From: JANXQG01 sp037147235
GTDB taxonomy: Bacteria; Planctomycetota; Planctomycetia; Pirellulales; Thermoguttaceae
Assembly: GCA_037147235.1 (NCBI GenBank)
Contig: JBAWVO010000062.1
Coordinates: 1-25,599, forward strand
Direction of reading: 5' to 3'
Length of the DNA: 25,599 nt
Part shown: piece by piece, positions 1 to 8,795 of the stretch
Layout: each line of letters opens with the position of its first letter
How positions within the stretch are numbered: position 1 is the first letter of the stretch
Notes under the pieces: generated by a model
What the model was told of the DNA's origin: nothing
The model's database searches: none
What the model saw: only the letters and a program-made list of their open reading frames with translations
Position numbers and translations under genes: made by a program

Positions 1-166
1 CCACCAGCCACATCCAGAGAAAAAGTGAACTTAGATTCCTAGCATGACCTTCTCTAATAGTCTGAATGACCTGTGGCACGGCACAAAAGGCAAAAAAACC
101 TGCTCCAGCCCATCCGAGCATTTTTCCGCTAAGTAGAAAACCGAAATACATTATGGCAAAGCTCAT
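1..166 (-). CDS. PQ-loop (SemiSWEET-like) small membrane transporter, partial, runs off left edge
   Basis: The reverse complement from ATG at 166 translates without a stop to the window edge, giving about 55 residues. They are strongly hydrophobic and contain the signature of a PQ-loop repeat: a membrane helix, then A-V-P-Q-V near residues 34-38, a basic loop (TIREGHARN), then LSSLFLWMW starting the next helix. PQ-loop proteins (SWEET/SemiSWEET, cystinosin, KDEL-receptor fold) are small inner-membrane carriers; bacterial SemiSWEETs are about 85-95 residues and work as dimers, so roughly two thirds of such a protein is seen. The start is fixed by an in-frame TAA at 173-175. It is on the same strand as the DISARM operon, 47 bases after the preceding stop, so it could be read through from it. 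No functional link to DISARM is evident. The substrate cannot be told. It could be island cargo or the first gene past the island. Confidence 0.72.
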   Translation of the reverse strand, partial: MSFAIMYFGFLLSGKMLGWAGAGFFAFCAVPQVIQTIREGHARNLSSLFLWMWLV

Positions 167-213
167 CTCGCATTAGTCTCGCATTGTGATGTAGGAGTGA
201 AAGTCCATGATCG

Positions 214-492
214 TCAACTCATCCCCAAATCGATTGCAATTTTCGCCACCATCATCCTGGCCTCCACAGCCGAGAGCTTCCGGGTCTTTCGCAGGAAGCG
301 GACGGCCTCTTCCGTAAACCCAGCAAGCACCATTCCGTAGAGTTGAGTTTCCCACTTTACGTCTACGCTGGGGGCAGCAGGCGGGAGCCACTGTACCCGA
401 ACCGTACTACGACTCGTTCCACCACAGGCTAGAATCCGTCGCAGGTCGTCGGGAAAATGGGCTTTCTTGTATTCCACCAGTTCATCAATCAT
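214..492 (-). CDS. Small hypothetical protein at the distal end of the DISARM operon
   Basis: A 92-residue ORF begins with ATG 20 bases after the drmC stop, on the same strand, so it is very likely cotranscribed. I do not recognise it as a named family. The protein is soluble and has no signal peptide or membrane segment. The N-terminal half includes a polar stretch with one Cys (residue 23). The C-terminal half (about 50-92) is helical and amphipathic, with a pattern (EEAVRFLRKTRKLSAVEAR) that resembles the helix-turn-helix part of ribosomal protein L7/L12 C-terminal-like domains, as found in several small bacterial proteins; this resemblance is an inference from pattern only. There is no clear Shine-Dalgarno sequence, and translation may depend on coupling to drmC. 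It could be a system-specific accessory subunit or an unrelated small gene. Confidence 0.6.
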   Translation of the reverse strand: MIDELVEYKKAHFPDDLRRILACGGTSRSTVRVQWLPPAAPSVDVKWETQLYGMVLAGFTEEAVRFLRKTRKLSAVEARMMVAKIAIDLGMS

Positions 493-512
493 GGCGTCGA
501 TGTCGTTGGATT

Positions 513-1316
513 TTAGTTCGTTACACTTTCCAATACGCCCATCGCGATCAGCCGGTCAAACTGCTCCTCGACTTGGCACGGCAACGGACCGCCCGTCACC
601 AACATCCCTAATTCCATGTTGACGGTGAATGCGTATTCCGTCAGGTTGGCACTGGACAGGAATAGCCATTGCCCATCGGCTGCGGCACATTTGACATGCA
701 GGATACCTTGCTTGCCACCGCTGTTTCGTTGTGCTTCGGGCCAGTAGTACACGGTCGAAACCGCCGCCACGTTCTCGCCAAGGGCCTTGAGCGTATCGTA
801 TTCGGTTTGGCCCTCGACTCGGTTCGGCGTTTCGATAATCACCGTAATCCGCACCCCCCGATGGGCAGCACGCACCAGGCTTTTGCAAATACGGGGAATC
901 TTGTAGACGGCGTAGCTGACCAGCGTGATGCGTTCCCTGGCCGAATCCAAGACTTGCAGGATTGCCTGCTCGGTGCGGCGGAAGGGTATGCCATCGACCT
1001 CCGGCCCGGTCCAAACCAGATCGAAGGATTGGCTCTTTTGATGGACCTGTTCGGCCTTGGCCGCCGTAAGCAGGCAGAGCGATACCTGCTGCGGTGAAAG
1101 CTGCGGGGCGGCATTCCGCCAGCAATTCATGAAGTCCGTGACGATGTCCCGGTAATAGGGATGCGGGATCTTCTGGCCGATGTTTGTTCGGCCTTGTGAC
1201 GAAGCATCTCCAGGCGATTGCAGGATTGCCCGATTGACAATGGCGATCATTTCATGCGGCAGTCGAGCCGCCACCTGAACCGCCATTTCAATCAATTCTT
1301 CTTCGCCAGCGTTCAT
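513..1316 (-). CDS. drmC: DISARM protein DrmC, phospholipase-D fold
   Basis: The 267-residue product carries one phospholipase-D type HKD motif: H207, K209 and D214 in HVKCAAAD, followed by the family SSANLTE segment (about 221-227) and a conserved ME/LG strand. A region around 112-160 (EQAIL..., RITLVSYAVYK, GVRITVIIETP) fits the PLD alpha/beta core. With only one HKD, the active enzyme would be expected to pair two chains, as in the Nuc/BfiI type of nucleases. DrmC is the third core DISARM protein; it contributes to but is often reported as dispensable for protection. The gene starts 5 bases after the drmB stop (TAA, then ATG at 1316) with no strong Shine-Dalgarno sequence, which suggests coupled translation. 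The N-terminal 95 residues are helical and may bind partners. The assignment rests on the motif plus synteny with drmA and drmB. Confidence 0.93.
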   Translation of the reverse strand: MNAGEEELIEMAVQVAARLPHEMIAIVNRAILQSPGDASSQGRTNIGQKIPHPYYRDIVTDFMNCWRNAAPQLSPQQVSLCLLTAAKAEQVHQKSQSFDLVWTGPEVDGIPFRRTEQAILQVLDSARERITLVSYAVYKIPRICKSLVRAAHRGVRITVIIETPNRVEGQTEYDTLKALGENVAAVSTVYYWPEAQRNSGGKQGILHVKCAAADGQWLFLSSANLTEYAFTVNMELGMLVTGGPLPCQVEEQFDRLIAMGVLESVTN

Positions 1317-1321
1317 TAGGG

Positions 1322-3178
1322 TTACTCAAAGAATGCCAAGTCGCCACGCTCCACCGTCTCCACCAGCACCGAACGGTCGAGATACTTGTTGCCACGCTCG
1401 CACGACGTTTCCGGTACGAAGGTGCAGGCATGACAGGCCGCACCATGCAAAGTCACTCCTTCACGCCCAGGATGCCGTTCTGCACAGAGCGGATCTGAAG
1501 CACACAGCCGCATCATTTCCAGGGCCTTGTTCAAATGGCTGCCTAATCGGTCTGGCCTACCCAACGCACATAGCCCGCCAAGCGTTCCTTCGCTGTCGGC
1601 GGCGGCGGTATAGATCAGCACACCTGCCATTGGCTCGCCAGCGGCCGGGCTCTGGCAGTAAATTCGTTCGCGAATCGATGCAGTCGTGTAGCCGCATTCA
1701 ATCGACAACTGCCGGATCACCGCATGGGCAAACGTGTGCAGCAGGACAAACCGGATTTCCGGATAGCCGGCATCCGGTTTCGGCATGCCCCGGGACTCTT
1801 TCCATCGCTTGTGGGCGTTGAAGAACTCGCCATCGTAGGCCCCGTGTTCCTTTTCCCACTTTTGCAGGGCCTTTTCCGAGAAGTGAAAAAAGATGCCCTC
1901 GCCACGAATCTCCGATGCCGGAACCCAGCTTGGGGCCTGGCGTGTCAGCGGAGCACGCAAGTCGATCGGCAAATCGGTCGGTGTATCGAAATCACAGGCA
2001 GATTCCAGCCGGGTGAAGCCGATCAGTGCCCGAACTTCACGCAGCTTCTCCGCCAGGACGATCTTCTCGAAAAAGCTGGCATACCCTTCGGGCGGCGGCA
2101 CAACTTTCAATCGGAAATCGCGGGTATTGTAGGCCGGACTTGGCTGGGAGAAAATCTCCCATTCCGGGCGTTTCAGGCTGGTAGGTTCGCCAGCCGGTAC
2201 AGCCGGGCCACCGCTACGCTTCTTTTCGACGGCCTCCCACAGTTCGACGTCTTTGAAGTCGGCAAATTCTTTCAGTTGGCCGATCATCCGAAACGCTTGT
2301 AGGATCTCCAGGCTGGTTGCCTTCTCCAGCGTCACCCAGTTGTCAACGACCATCTGGGCAAGCTTGTCGGTCGAGTGCGGTACGGATAGGGCCGTGAGCA
2401 TGACGGAGAACCAGGAATTCGACGCACCCTGAAGAATAGCCGTCACATGGCCCTCATCGCAGCCCTTGGAATCGAACATCCGCAAATGGGGATGTCGGCC
2501 TTTGCACGGGGGCATGTTGGATTCATTGTCACGCCCGAAGGCTTCGGCCATACGGCGAACGGCGTTACATTTCTCACACTTCACTTCCACGTCGGCCGCT
2601 TCGCCGGAAACGCCCAATTCATACATGCGAAGCGGACCCTTGCACTCCGTCTGGCCCTTATGAATGAACTCCAACCAGGGAAAATCGTCCAAGTGCCCAT
2701 GTTTGCAGGCCACCAAAAACCGGGCCGGAATCACCGTGGGCGATGCACCTTGCGTGGTACAGTTATGGACATAGCGGGCCTTGTCGGGCCGATACGGCGG
2801 GGTCTTCGGCTCGAACAGGCTGGAACTGATCGGGGCCAACAAACGGCACTTCGGGCAGACCATCCAACGTGGAAACGGGACCACCGGCACGCCAACCTGA
2901 TGGGCTTCATCGAACCAGCTTGTCTGTCCGGACAGCGATTCTTCGGCCCTGGGCGGCGTAAGCAACTTCTTGACCTGAGAACCCAACGTGTTCTGCACGC
3001 TTAACAGCAGCCGTTCTTCCCCAATTTCCGTGGCGTGTTTCGTCGGCCAATCATCGAGGCCCATCACCATAACCGACATATTGGGCAAGTCCACAATGGC
3101 CCCCACGCCAAACGTCAGTAACAACTGGCTAGGGCGAAGCTCGCCGACTTCCGATTTCTTCATCGTGGCTGTTGTCAT
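1322..3178 (-). CDS. drmB: DISARM protein DrmB, DUF1998 domain
   Basis: The 618-residue product has the DUF1998 hallmark in its C-terminal third (LLHTFAHAVIRQLSIECGY, followed by a G-rich segment around GTLGGL) and a cysteine cluster close to the C terminus (CHAC...SC). Further zinc-ribbon-like cysteines occur at about 108-111 (CPKC), 158 (CKHGH) and 201-204 (CEKC), so several zinc sites are likely. The N terminus (RPSQLLLTFGVGAIVDLP) is also typical of DrmB. In characterised systems DrmB forms a complex with the DrmA helicase that recognises and acts on foreign DNA, and it is essential for defence. Its ATG overlaps the drmA stop in an ATGA, and a GGGAG Shine-Dalgarno sequence lies 6 bases upstream inside drmA, so stoichiometric translation with DrmA is expected. 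Length is usual for the family, and no truncation or frameshift is seen. Confidence 0.96.
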   Translation of the reverse strand: MTTATMKKSEVGELRPSQLLLTFGVGAIVDLPNMSVMVMGLDDWPTKHATEIGEERLLLSVQNTLGSQVKKLLTPPRAEESLSGQTSWFDEAHQVGVPVVPFPRWMVCPKCRLLAPISSSLFEPKTPPYRPDKARYVHNCTTQGASPTVIPARFLVACKHGHLDDFPWLEFIHKGQTECKGPLRMYELGVSGEAADVEVKCEKCNAVRRMAEAFGRDNESNMPPCKGRHPHLRMFDSKGCDEGHVTAILQGASNSWFSVMLTALSVPHSTDKLAQMVVDNWVTLEKATSLEILQAFRMIGQLKEFADFKDVELWEAVEKKRSGGPAVPAGEPTSLKRPEWEIFSQPSPAYNTRDFRLKVVPPPEGYASFFEKIVLAEKLREVRALIGFTRLESACDFDTPTDLPIDLRAPLTRQAPSWVPASEIRGEGIFFHFSEKALQKWEKEHGAYDGEFFNAHKRWKESRGMPKPDAGYPEIRFVLLHTFAHAVIRQLSIECGYTTASIRERIYCQSPAAGEPMAGVLIYTAAADSEGTLGGLCALGRPDRLGSHLNKALEMMRLCASDPLCAERHPGREGVTLHGAACHACTFVPETSCERGNKYLDRSVLVETVERGDLAFFE

Positions 3179-6100
3179 TCTTCGTCTCCCGCAACCATGC
3201 TGTCATCGTCATCTTCCACGACGTTCGCCTCGGGGGCAACCGGCATCTGGTCGGGCACATCGTCCAACCCGCCGTCGTCCATAATGAGTTTCACGGTCGG
3301 CTCAACCTCCCGCAGCGAATTCAGGCAGGTGAAGGGTTCCCACTTTTCCAAGCCTGGCCGGTTAAGCAAATTGACTGTCGTGCCTCGCTTGGCCCCGGCT
3401 CCGGAACCCCTGGGCAGATCGTAAGCTAGGGTGCGGCCGCCGATGGTGTTCTGGGCTTCCGCTTGCCAAAGATCGACTTTGCTCTGCAATTCGGCCCGAA
3501 CGTAGTTCACCACCTCTGGCCCATCGCCGACCAGCGATGCCCGGCGACAAATCGCTTCAATGGCATCGTACACATAGGGGTGAGCAGCCTGGAATAAAGC
3601 CGCTCGTTCGTTAGCATTGAACTCGGTGCCCGGCAGCCGGACCATGGAAACCAACAGTCCCGCCAGCCCTCGCTGCAAAGCCCCGACAGAAAACGGTGTT
3701 ACCGAGAGGGCTTCGACGTGCTTGTAGAACGTGGCATGGTAATGCTCGAAGGTTTCGTAGTGCGACATATCCCGCGGCCGTGCCCAATTGAACACAGTGC
3801 AGACCAGCCCCGGTTTGGCACGCCCGACGCGGCTCGTGGCCTGGATGTATTCCGCAGTGGTCTTCGGCTGGCTGCAAACGACCATCAGTCCCAGCCGCCG
3901 TACGTCCACGCCGACAGACACCATGTTCGTCGCCAGTAGCACGTCGATGGGCCACCGCTGCCGTTCGTCCGGTCTGGCTTTCTTCTTTTCCTTCCGCTTG
4001 GCTGCGGCTTCCGGGTCGAACACGGCTTCCAACCGGTCCAAAATCTTGGGGATATCTTCGGATCGCATGCGGCTGGTCAGTTCTTCCAGACAACTGGCAT
4101 TCAAGAGACGTTTTGCCAATCCACGCCGATCCATCTTCTTCGTGCGGGCGGAAATGTCGTCGAACACCAACCGCCGCACGCCACCCAATTCTCGCATTGA
4201 ATTGAAGTAGCCCACCAACGTCATCCACGGGTCAGCATCCAATGCGTTATCATCATAGAGCTTCTGAGCTGCACACAGGTATGCCACGTAAACCCGGATC
4301 AATGCGGCCTTCACCCGCCGACCGGGGGCACAGATACCCAGATACAACCGGCCAGGATATTCTTCGCTGGCCTCCCGTTGCAAGGAAAAGAAATTATCCC
4401 GCACGTCGAGTCCCTGGGCGGGAAAGATATTCACCTTCCGCAGAAATAGCTTGTGAACCTGCACATCGGCGTTGCGAATCGTGGCCGTCGAGGCGATGAC
4501 CTTGGGACGGACCTTCTTGCCGTATACCTCCCAAGTGCAGAGCTTGTCGATCGCCGTCTCATAGAGGCCCACCAGTGTGCCTAGCGGTCCGCTGATCAAA
4601 TGCAACTCGTCCTGAATAATGAGGTCCGGCGGTCGCAGGGGCAAATGTGGTTGCGTGGACGCCGCAGGCAGCCCGGTCTTAGTCTTCGGATGAGAATCTT
4701 TGTCTTCAATCTCCGGCGAGCGGAATCCATGGCGAGAACAGCGGCCGTCCACCTGCCCGAAGAGCATTTGCACAGCCCCATTCCAGGGCATCTGGGCGAA
4801 CTTATCCACCGTGGCGATGAGCAGCGTCGGCAGGTTGCGGTAGATTTCCTCGTCCACGACCATCACCGGCAGGCCCTCGGCGGCAGCCTGGCGGCGGCTG
4901 AAGGGGCAATTGCCGTACTTGTCGCCACAATAGATGAATGTCCGGCCGGGGCCTTCGTTGTACCGCTTGGCCTCCAGGTGGTGGCCCGGATCGATCCAAC
5001 TCCCGCACCAAGGGCAGTTCGTCAATTGATAGGGCGATCCCATGCCCGTGCCGGCAAAGCCGTTGCCACGCAACTGCTGGACGGCTTCGTGGCTGTCGTC
5101 GGTCCAGTTAGGCGTGGTCTTCAAACCCACCCAAAGACCGATGCGGAATGGCGTGTTGCCCCAGCGTTTATCACCTTTCTCAAGTGCTGCACGCCGTATC
5201 ATTTCGCAGGCACACATCAACGCCGTGGCCCGCTGGAATTGCTGGATGGTCAAGAGCCGCAGCGTGTACCGCATCAGCACCGCCACGCCGTGGTCGCCTG
5301 TTCGGCCAGCCACCGTGCCCTGCAATCGCCGCATGCCCATGACGTAAGCCGTCAGGCCCAGATAGGCTTCGGTCTTTCCACCGCCCGTGGGAAAGAACAA
5401 GAGATCGGCCAGGGCCTCTTGGCTCTCACCCCGGTCCGGATGATCGAGTTTCGTAACCCCAGGCAGGTTCAAGAGGATAAAGGCAAGCTGGAACGGATAC
5501 CAGCGGCGGTTCTGAGGCATGTCGATCTGCTTGTCAAAATCGGGCTGGTCGCCCCGCCGAATCTGCTCCGAATAGATGCTATGGGTCCGCTGATACCACA
5601 TAGCCCGGTTCATGAAGCTGAATGCTTCGGCGGCCTGTGCGTCCTGCTCCAGCAGTTGCAACCCCGCTTCAATCCGCTGCAAGGTCGTGCGGCATTTCTC
5701 AATCGCCACCTGTGCCGCCTGCTGGAACGGGGCCAACCGCTGGACCGGATCGGTCAGCTTGGCCGCCTCACCGTCGATCCATTGCCCATAGGCCGTGATC
5801 AGCGGCTGGAGCTTCGACCGCAATTGCTTGGCCGATGCTTCGGACAATTCTTTCATGTCCAGCACCAGGCCGTCCAACAGGGCGAAGGCCGGATTACGAT
5901 CAGCGTCAGATGCCGTGGGTGGCGTGGTCGTGGGGACTTCGTGAACCGGCACGACCTTGGTCCGTACCTGCACAGCCCGTTCCGGCGACTCTTTGGAAAC
6001 CTCGGCATGGACACCGACACCGTGCCCTACCACAAACTCGACCTGATGCCGGTAAAGCATGTCCATCGTGACCCGTTCCAGATCGTCGTTTTGATTGCGA

Positions 6101-6810
6101 CCTTGAGGCCGCTTTTCAAAGATGGCCGAGCCGTCCGTGGCTTCGACGATGATCTCGGGCTGAAATAAAAAGGTCTCGTCCTTTTTGAACCTGGGCTCTT
6201 CCTGCCCGTTGATCATAAAGAGCGACACCACCCAATGCGTATTCCGTTTGCGAACCAGCCCTTGGACATAAACCTCCGGACATTCGTTATCAACGGGCGT
6301 GGGGCGAATGCGTCCTTCCTTGAGCGGAATCTCCGTCATGCCGCCCCGTGGATGGCGTTTCCAGACTAAGCGACCCTTACCCGTTTTCTGGTCAACGTCC
6401 TCTTCGTTTCGCTCCCGAAGATACTGGCCCCAGTGTGCCGATACCCGCAGTGCCTTCGTGTCGTTGACCACACAGAACGTCATGCCGAACGACGAAGGCA
6501 GATGTGCCCGCGGTAACGGCACGCCCATATCGGTCGTCCCGTCGTCCATGCTGTCGGCCCCGCCCTGCGATAATTCATCAGGGATCAGCGGCGTGTCTTC
6601 TTCGGGTTCTTCCGGTGCCGCCTGAGGCTTGCTGTCGGCAGCTTGCCGTCGAGGGGCCAGAACGCCGACGACATACCGATCCCGAACATTGCGTTCGGTC
6701 AGTTCCTCATTGTCGCCGGCGGCCGGGCCAAGCAGGTCGTTGAGGACCATCTTTTCTAGTTCGGCACGAAGCTGGCGGGGAGTGGGTTTGGGTGGAAGTA
6801 CGTTGCTCAT
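3175..6810 (-). CDS. drmA: DISARM helicase DrmA
   Basis: The 1211-residue product is a large SF2 helicase. Walker A is at about 472-484 (FFPTGGGKTEAYL), the motif II variant DELH at 734-737, motif III STAT at 774-777, motif V around 959-970 (LLATNMVSVGVDV) and motif VI QATSRVGR at 990-997. A four-cysteine zinc ribbon is inserted between the first motifs (CPWC at 599-602, then C628 and C635). The first 450 residues have no obvious enzyme motif, and the tail is acidic. DrmA is the signature DISARM translocase, working with DrmB on incoming DNA. It starts with ATG at 6810, 68 bases after the preceding gene, the only sizeable gap in the operon; I see no convincing promoter there. It ends in an ATGA overlap with drmB. 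All helicase motifs look intact, so the protein should be active. Confidence 0.96.
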   Translation of the reverse strand: MSNVLPPKPTPRQLRAELEKMVLNDLLGPAAGDNEELTERNVRDRYVVGVLAPRRQAADSKPQAAPEEPEEDTPLIPDELSQGGADSMDDGTTDMGVPLPRAHLPSSFGMTFCVVNDTKALRVSAHWGQYLRERNEEDVDQKTGKGRLVWKRHPRGGMTEIPLKEGRIRPTPVDNECPEVYVQGLVRKRNTHWVVSLFMINGQEEPRFKKDETFLFQPEIIVEATDGSAIFEKRPQGRNQNDDLERVTMDMLYRHQVEFVVGHGVGVHAEVSKESPERAVQVRTKVVPVHEVPTTTPPTASDADRNPAFALLDGLVLDMKELSEASAKQLRSKLQPLITAYGQWIDGEAAKLTDPVQRLAPFQQAAQVAIEKCRTTLQRIEAGLQLLEQDAQAAEAFSFMNRAMWYQRTHSIYSEQIRRGDQPDFDKQIDMPQNRRWYPFQLAFILLNLPGVTKLDHPDRGESQEALADLLFFPTGGGKTEAYLGLTAYVMGMRRLQGTVAGRTGDHGVAVLMRYTLRLLTIQQFQRATALMCACEMIRRAALEKGDKRWGNTPFRIGLWVGLKTTPNWTDDSHEAVQQLRGNGFAGTGMGSPYQLTNCPWCGSWIDPGHHLEAKRYNEGPGRTFIYCGDKYGNCPFSRRQAAAEGLPVMVVDEEIYRNLPTLLIATVDKFAQMPWNGAVQMLFGQVDGRCSRHGFRSPEIEDKDSHPKTKTGLPAASTQPHLPLRPPDLIIQDELHLISGPLGTLVGLYETAIDKLCTWEVYGKKVRPKVIASTATIRNADVQVHKLFLRKVNIFPAQGLDVRDNFFSLQREASEEYPGRLYLGICAPGRRVKAALIRVYVAYLCAAQKLYDDNALDADPWMTLVGYFNSMRELGGVRRLVFDDISARTKKMDRRGLAKRLLNASCLEELTSRMRSEDIPKILDRLEAVFDPEAAAKRKEKKKARPDERQRWPIDVLLATNMVSVGVDVRRLGLMVVCSQPKTTAEYIQATSRVGRAKPGLVCTVFNWARPRDMSHYETFEHYHATFYKHVEALSVTPFSVGALQRGLAGLLVSMVRLPGTEFNANERAALFQAAHPYVYDAIEAICRRASLVGDGPEVVNYVRAELQSKVDLWQAEAQNTIGGRTLAYDLPRGSGAGAKRGTTVNLLNRPGLEKWEPFTCLNSLREVEPTVKLIMDDGGLDDVPDQMPVAPEANVVEDDDDSMVAGDEE

Positions 6811-6878
6811 GTCTGTACCGTCTTGGTCGTTTCAACCACGTAAGTTCTTTTGCCGGAATCTCATCGTTATAGATCACA

Positions 6879-8795
6879 TTAGGTCAGTTTGGGTCGGATT
6901 GTCGTTCCGTCGCTTCCTGCCGCGTCTATGCGCGATGTGTATGCCTGCCCTGGTCGCTTTGGCTCGCCAGGAAAAAGCATCGTCAGATCGCCTTTCTCCA
7001 CAAGCGAGGTCAGCAAACGGCTGCGTAGACTCTCGGGATTTCGATTGAGCAATACCGCAATTTGTTTGAGCGTGAGATACCGCCCATGGCACAATTTGAG
7101 AATAATGTCTCCAATCTCATTAGGGGGAAGTCGTTTCGACTCTCGGGAGGGTCGGGCGATAGCCAGCAGAATAGCGTCATTTTCTGGCCCCGGTGCGGGT
7201 TCTGCGGTCTTAGGTGGGATGTTTTCGGGACTAGGTAGGATGTTTTTGGTGTTAAGTAGGATGTCGGTCGGCCTGTGTAGGATGCCCCCTCCGGCAGCAG
7301 CCCCGGTTACCTCTCCTGGCAGTCGGTAAGCAGCCCCCCGCTTCTGCCCCTTTTGCTCCAGGTATCCCCTGGCGACGAGGCCCTGAAGGGTCCGTGTCAG
7401 ATCGGCCGGATGTTCACCGCAGACTTCCCGCAAGCGGGAATTGCATACGGCACCCTCCAAATCAGCCGTGACAAGTGCCTGGACTTCGGCGGGAGCCAGT
7501 CCATCAAAGCGAGTGCCAAACCGTTGGTGCAGCCGGTTCACGGACTCTTCCGGCAGCAGGCTGACCATCGGCAACGTCATCTTCACCCGGTCGGGACGAA
7601 AACCAGTCTGGATTCTTGGAAACCTCCAATGTTGTGACTTCCACCCTTGCCGAATCTTGTCGATCCCCGACCCAGCCTTTTCACCACCGCCGATCATCAG
7701 GAACATGGTTTGCAGGGTCTTATTGCGGCATTCGCTCACCCCACCTGTAAGGATTTGCTCAAATGGCAACAACAGCGTGCCCGGATTCGATAACTCGAAC
7801 CGATCTCGATATTTCTCGATCACAACGCCGCCTTCTCCTCGATAGTCGGCATGGATCAACGCATTGACCACGGCTTCTCGAATCGCTTCGTGAACAATCG
7901 TGTCGTCTTTGCGGAATAGGTCGGGTTGTAATCGAAAGGGAATCTTCAGATCGACCGTGAGCTTCCGAATCACCCGCTGATAAAACTGAAACAGGTTGCA
8001 TACCCAGGTGCCGTCATAGGTCAGCCGATCGGTCCATCGCACTGCCGGGTCGTCGGAAAGCCGCTCACGATAATCCAAATGGAACCCAGGCACGGCAGCC
8101 GGATCACGCATGGCCTCATCCTTGCCGAACATCAACAGGCCCGCAACGGTCGGGCCTTCGATACCGGTTGCCCGCTCCGTTCGCCAGCCGCCCAGCTTCG
8201 CCAAGAACCCATTCAACTGTTCGCCCAGCCAGGGATGATCGGGAGACCGAGCCGAGAACCTTTGGCGATACTGCTGCAAACTGTCCACATCCAAATCGGT
8301 GAAATTGAAATGCTCCAGAATGAGGCTGTCCCCAGACTCATCGGCCTGGTCGGCCAGCATTCGCCCAACTTCCTTCTGCGTGCAGTGGTAGTCGCCTTCA
8401 AAGTTGCGACGATACGTGCCAGTAACCGGGTTTTGGCCCACATACACGGGCTGCTCATGTCGTGTGGCTCGGGGAACTTGAATCACCAGAATGTTCTTCC
8501 CGGCGATTTCTCGGATTGCCACCTGCTCGTCACTGAGCAGGTTCAAACTCGCCTTCCCTCTGTTGTTGACCGTATCCCAGAAGTTTCTCTTCGCTTTTCT
8601 CGGATCGTCCAGACCATCTACGACAAACGCATCATCATGCTGACTGACGCCAAGTACAATGGTGCCGCCATCGGTGTTGGCCATTCCGCTATAGGTTTCC
8701 CACAGACTGCCGGGGATGCCGCCCTTGGCCGACTTGAACTCCCAGTCGGTGTCTTCGCCCACGTTTAAGGCTTGCAAGATGTCGTGTTCAGTCAT
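6879..8795 (-). CDS. Accessory AlbA_2 / GHKL-ATPase-like protein with C-terminal winged helices (COG2865 type)
   Basis: The 638-residue protein has an N-terminal AlbA_2 (Schlafen-like, formerly AAA_4) domain at about 12-140, seen in EDTDWEFKSAKGGIP and NTDGGTIVLGVS. A central linker is followed by a GHKL-type ATP-binding region at about 300-395: EAIREAVVNALIHADY (N-box), ELSNPGTLL and GGGEKAGSGI. Next come a winged-helix-like region (about 435-495), a Pro/Asn-rich repeat linker (503-530) and a final HTH (about 560-610, LTLKQIAVLLNRNPESLRSRL). Such COG2865 proteins are usually annotated as transcriptional regulators, but their biochemistry is poorly known; relatives of the AlbA_2 domain occur in RNA-cleaving Schlafens. 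The gene lies between drmMI and drmA, overlaps the drmMI stop by ATGA, and has a strong Shine-Dalgarno sequence. It is thus embedded in the DISARM operon and may be a regulator or an extra effector. Domain calls are firm; the role is inferred. Confidence 0.88.
   Translation of the reverse strand: MTEHDILQALNVGEDTDWEFKSAKGGIPGSLWETYSGMANTDGGTIVLGVSQHDDAFVVDGLDDPRKAKRNFWDTVNNRGKASLNLLSDEQVAIREIAGKNILVIQVPRATRHEQPVYVGQNPVTGTYRRNFEGDYHCTQKEVGRMLADQADESGDSLILEHFNFTDLDVDSLQQYRQRFSARSPDHPWLGEQLNGFLAKLGGWRTERATGIEGPTVAGLLMFGKDEAMRDPAAVPGFHLDYRERLSDDPAVRWTDRLTYDGTWVCNLFQFYQRVIRKLTVDLKIPFRLQPDLFRKDDTIVHEAIREAVVNALIHADYRGEGGVVIEKYRDRFELSNPGTLLLPFEQILTGGVSECRNKTLQTMFLMIGGGEKAGSGIDKIRQGWKSQHWRFPRIQTGFRPDRVKMTLPMVSLLPEESVNRLHQRFGTRFDGLAPAEVQALVTADLEGAVCNSRLREVCGEHPADLTRTLQGLVARGYLEQKGQKRGAAYRLPGEVTGAAAGGGILHRPTDILLNTKNILPSPENIPPKTAEPAPGPENDAILLAIARPSRESKRLPPNEIGDIILKLCHGRYLTLKQIAVLLNRNPESLRSRLLTSLVEKGDLTMLFPGEPKRPGQAYTSRIDAAGSDGTTIRPKLT
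7211..7294 (-). repeat. Four in-frame 21-bp tandem repeat units inside the AlbA_2/ATPase gene
   Basis: Four consecutive 21-base units start at 7211, 7232, 7253 and 7274, each with the core TAGGATG (TGGGATG in the first) at the same offset. The period is seven codons, giving on the protein level a repeating (N/D)-I-(L/P) pattern every seven residues, for example TDILLNT, KNILPSP and ENIPPKT at residues about 504-530. The units have diverged outside the core. They sit in the linker between the two C-terminal DNA-binding-like regions, so copy-number change would alter the linker by seven residues without breaking the frame. Confidence 0.85.

Noticed and set aside
4600..6168. 522-codon open frame on the plus strand
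   Set aside because: It lies wholly antisense to drmA, has no recognisable domain and is rich in Arg, Pro and His as expected from reversed GC-rich coding sequence.
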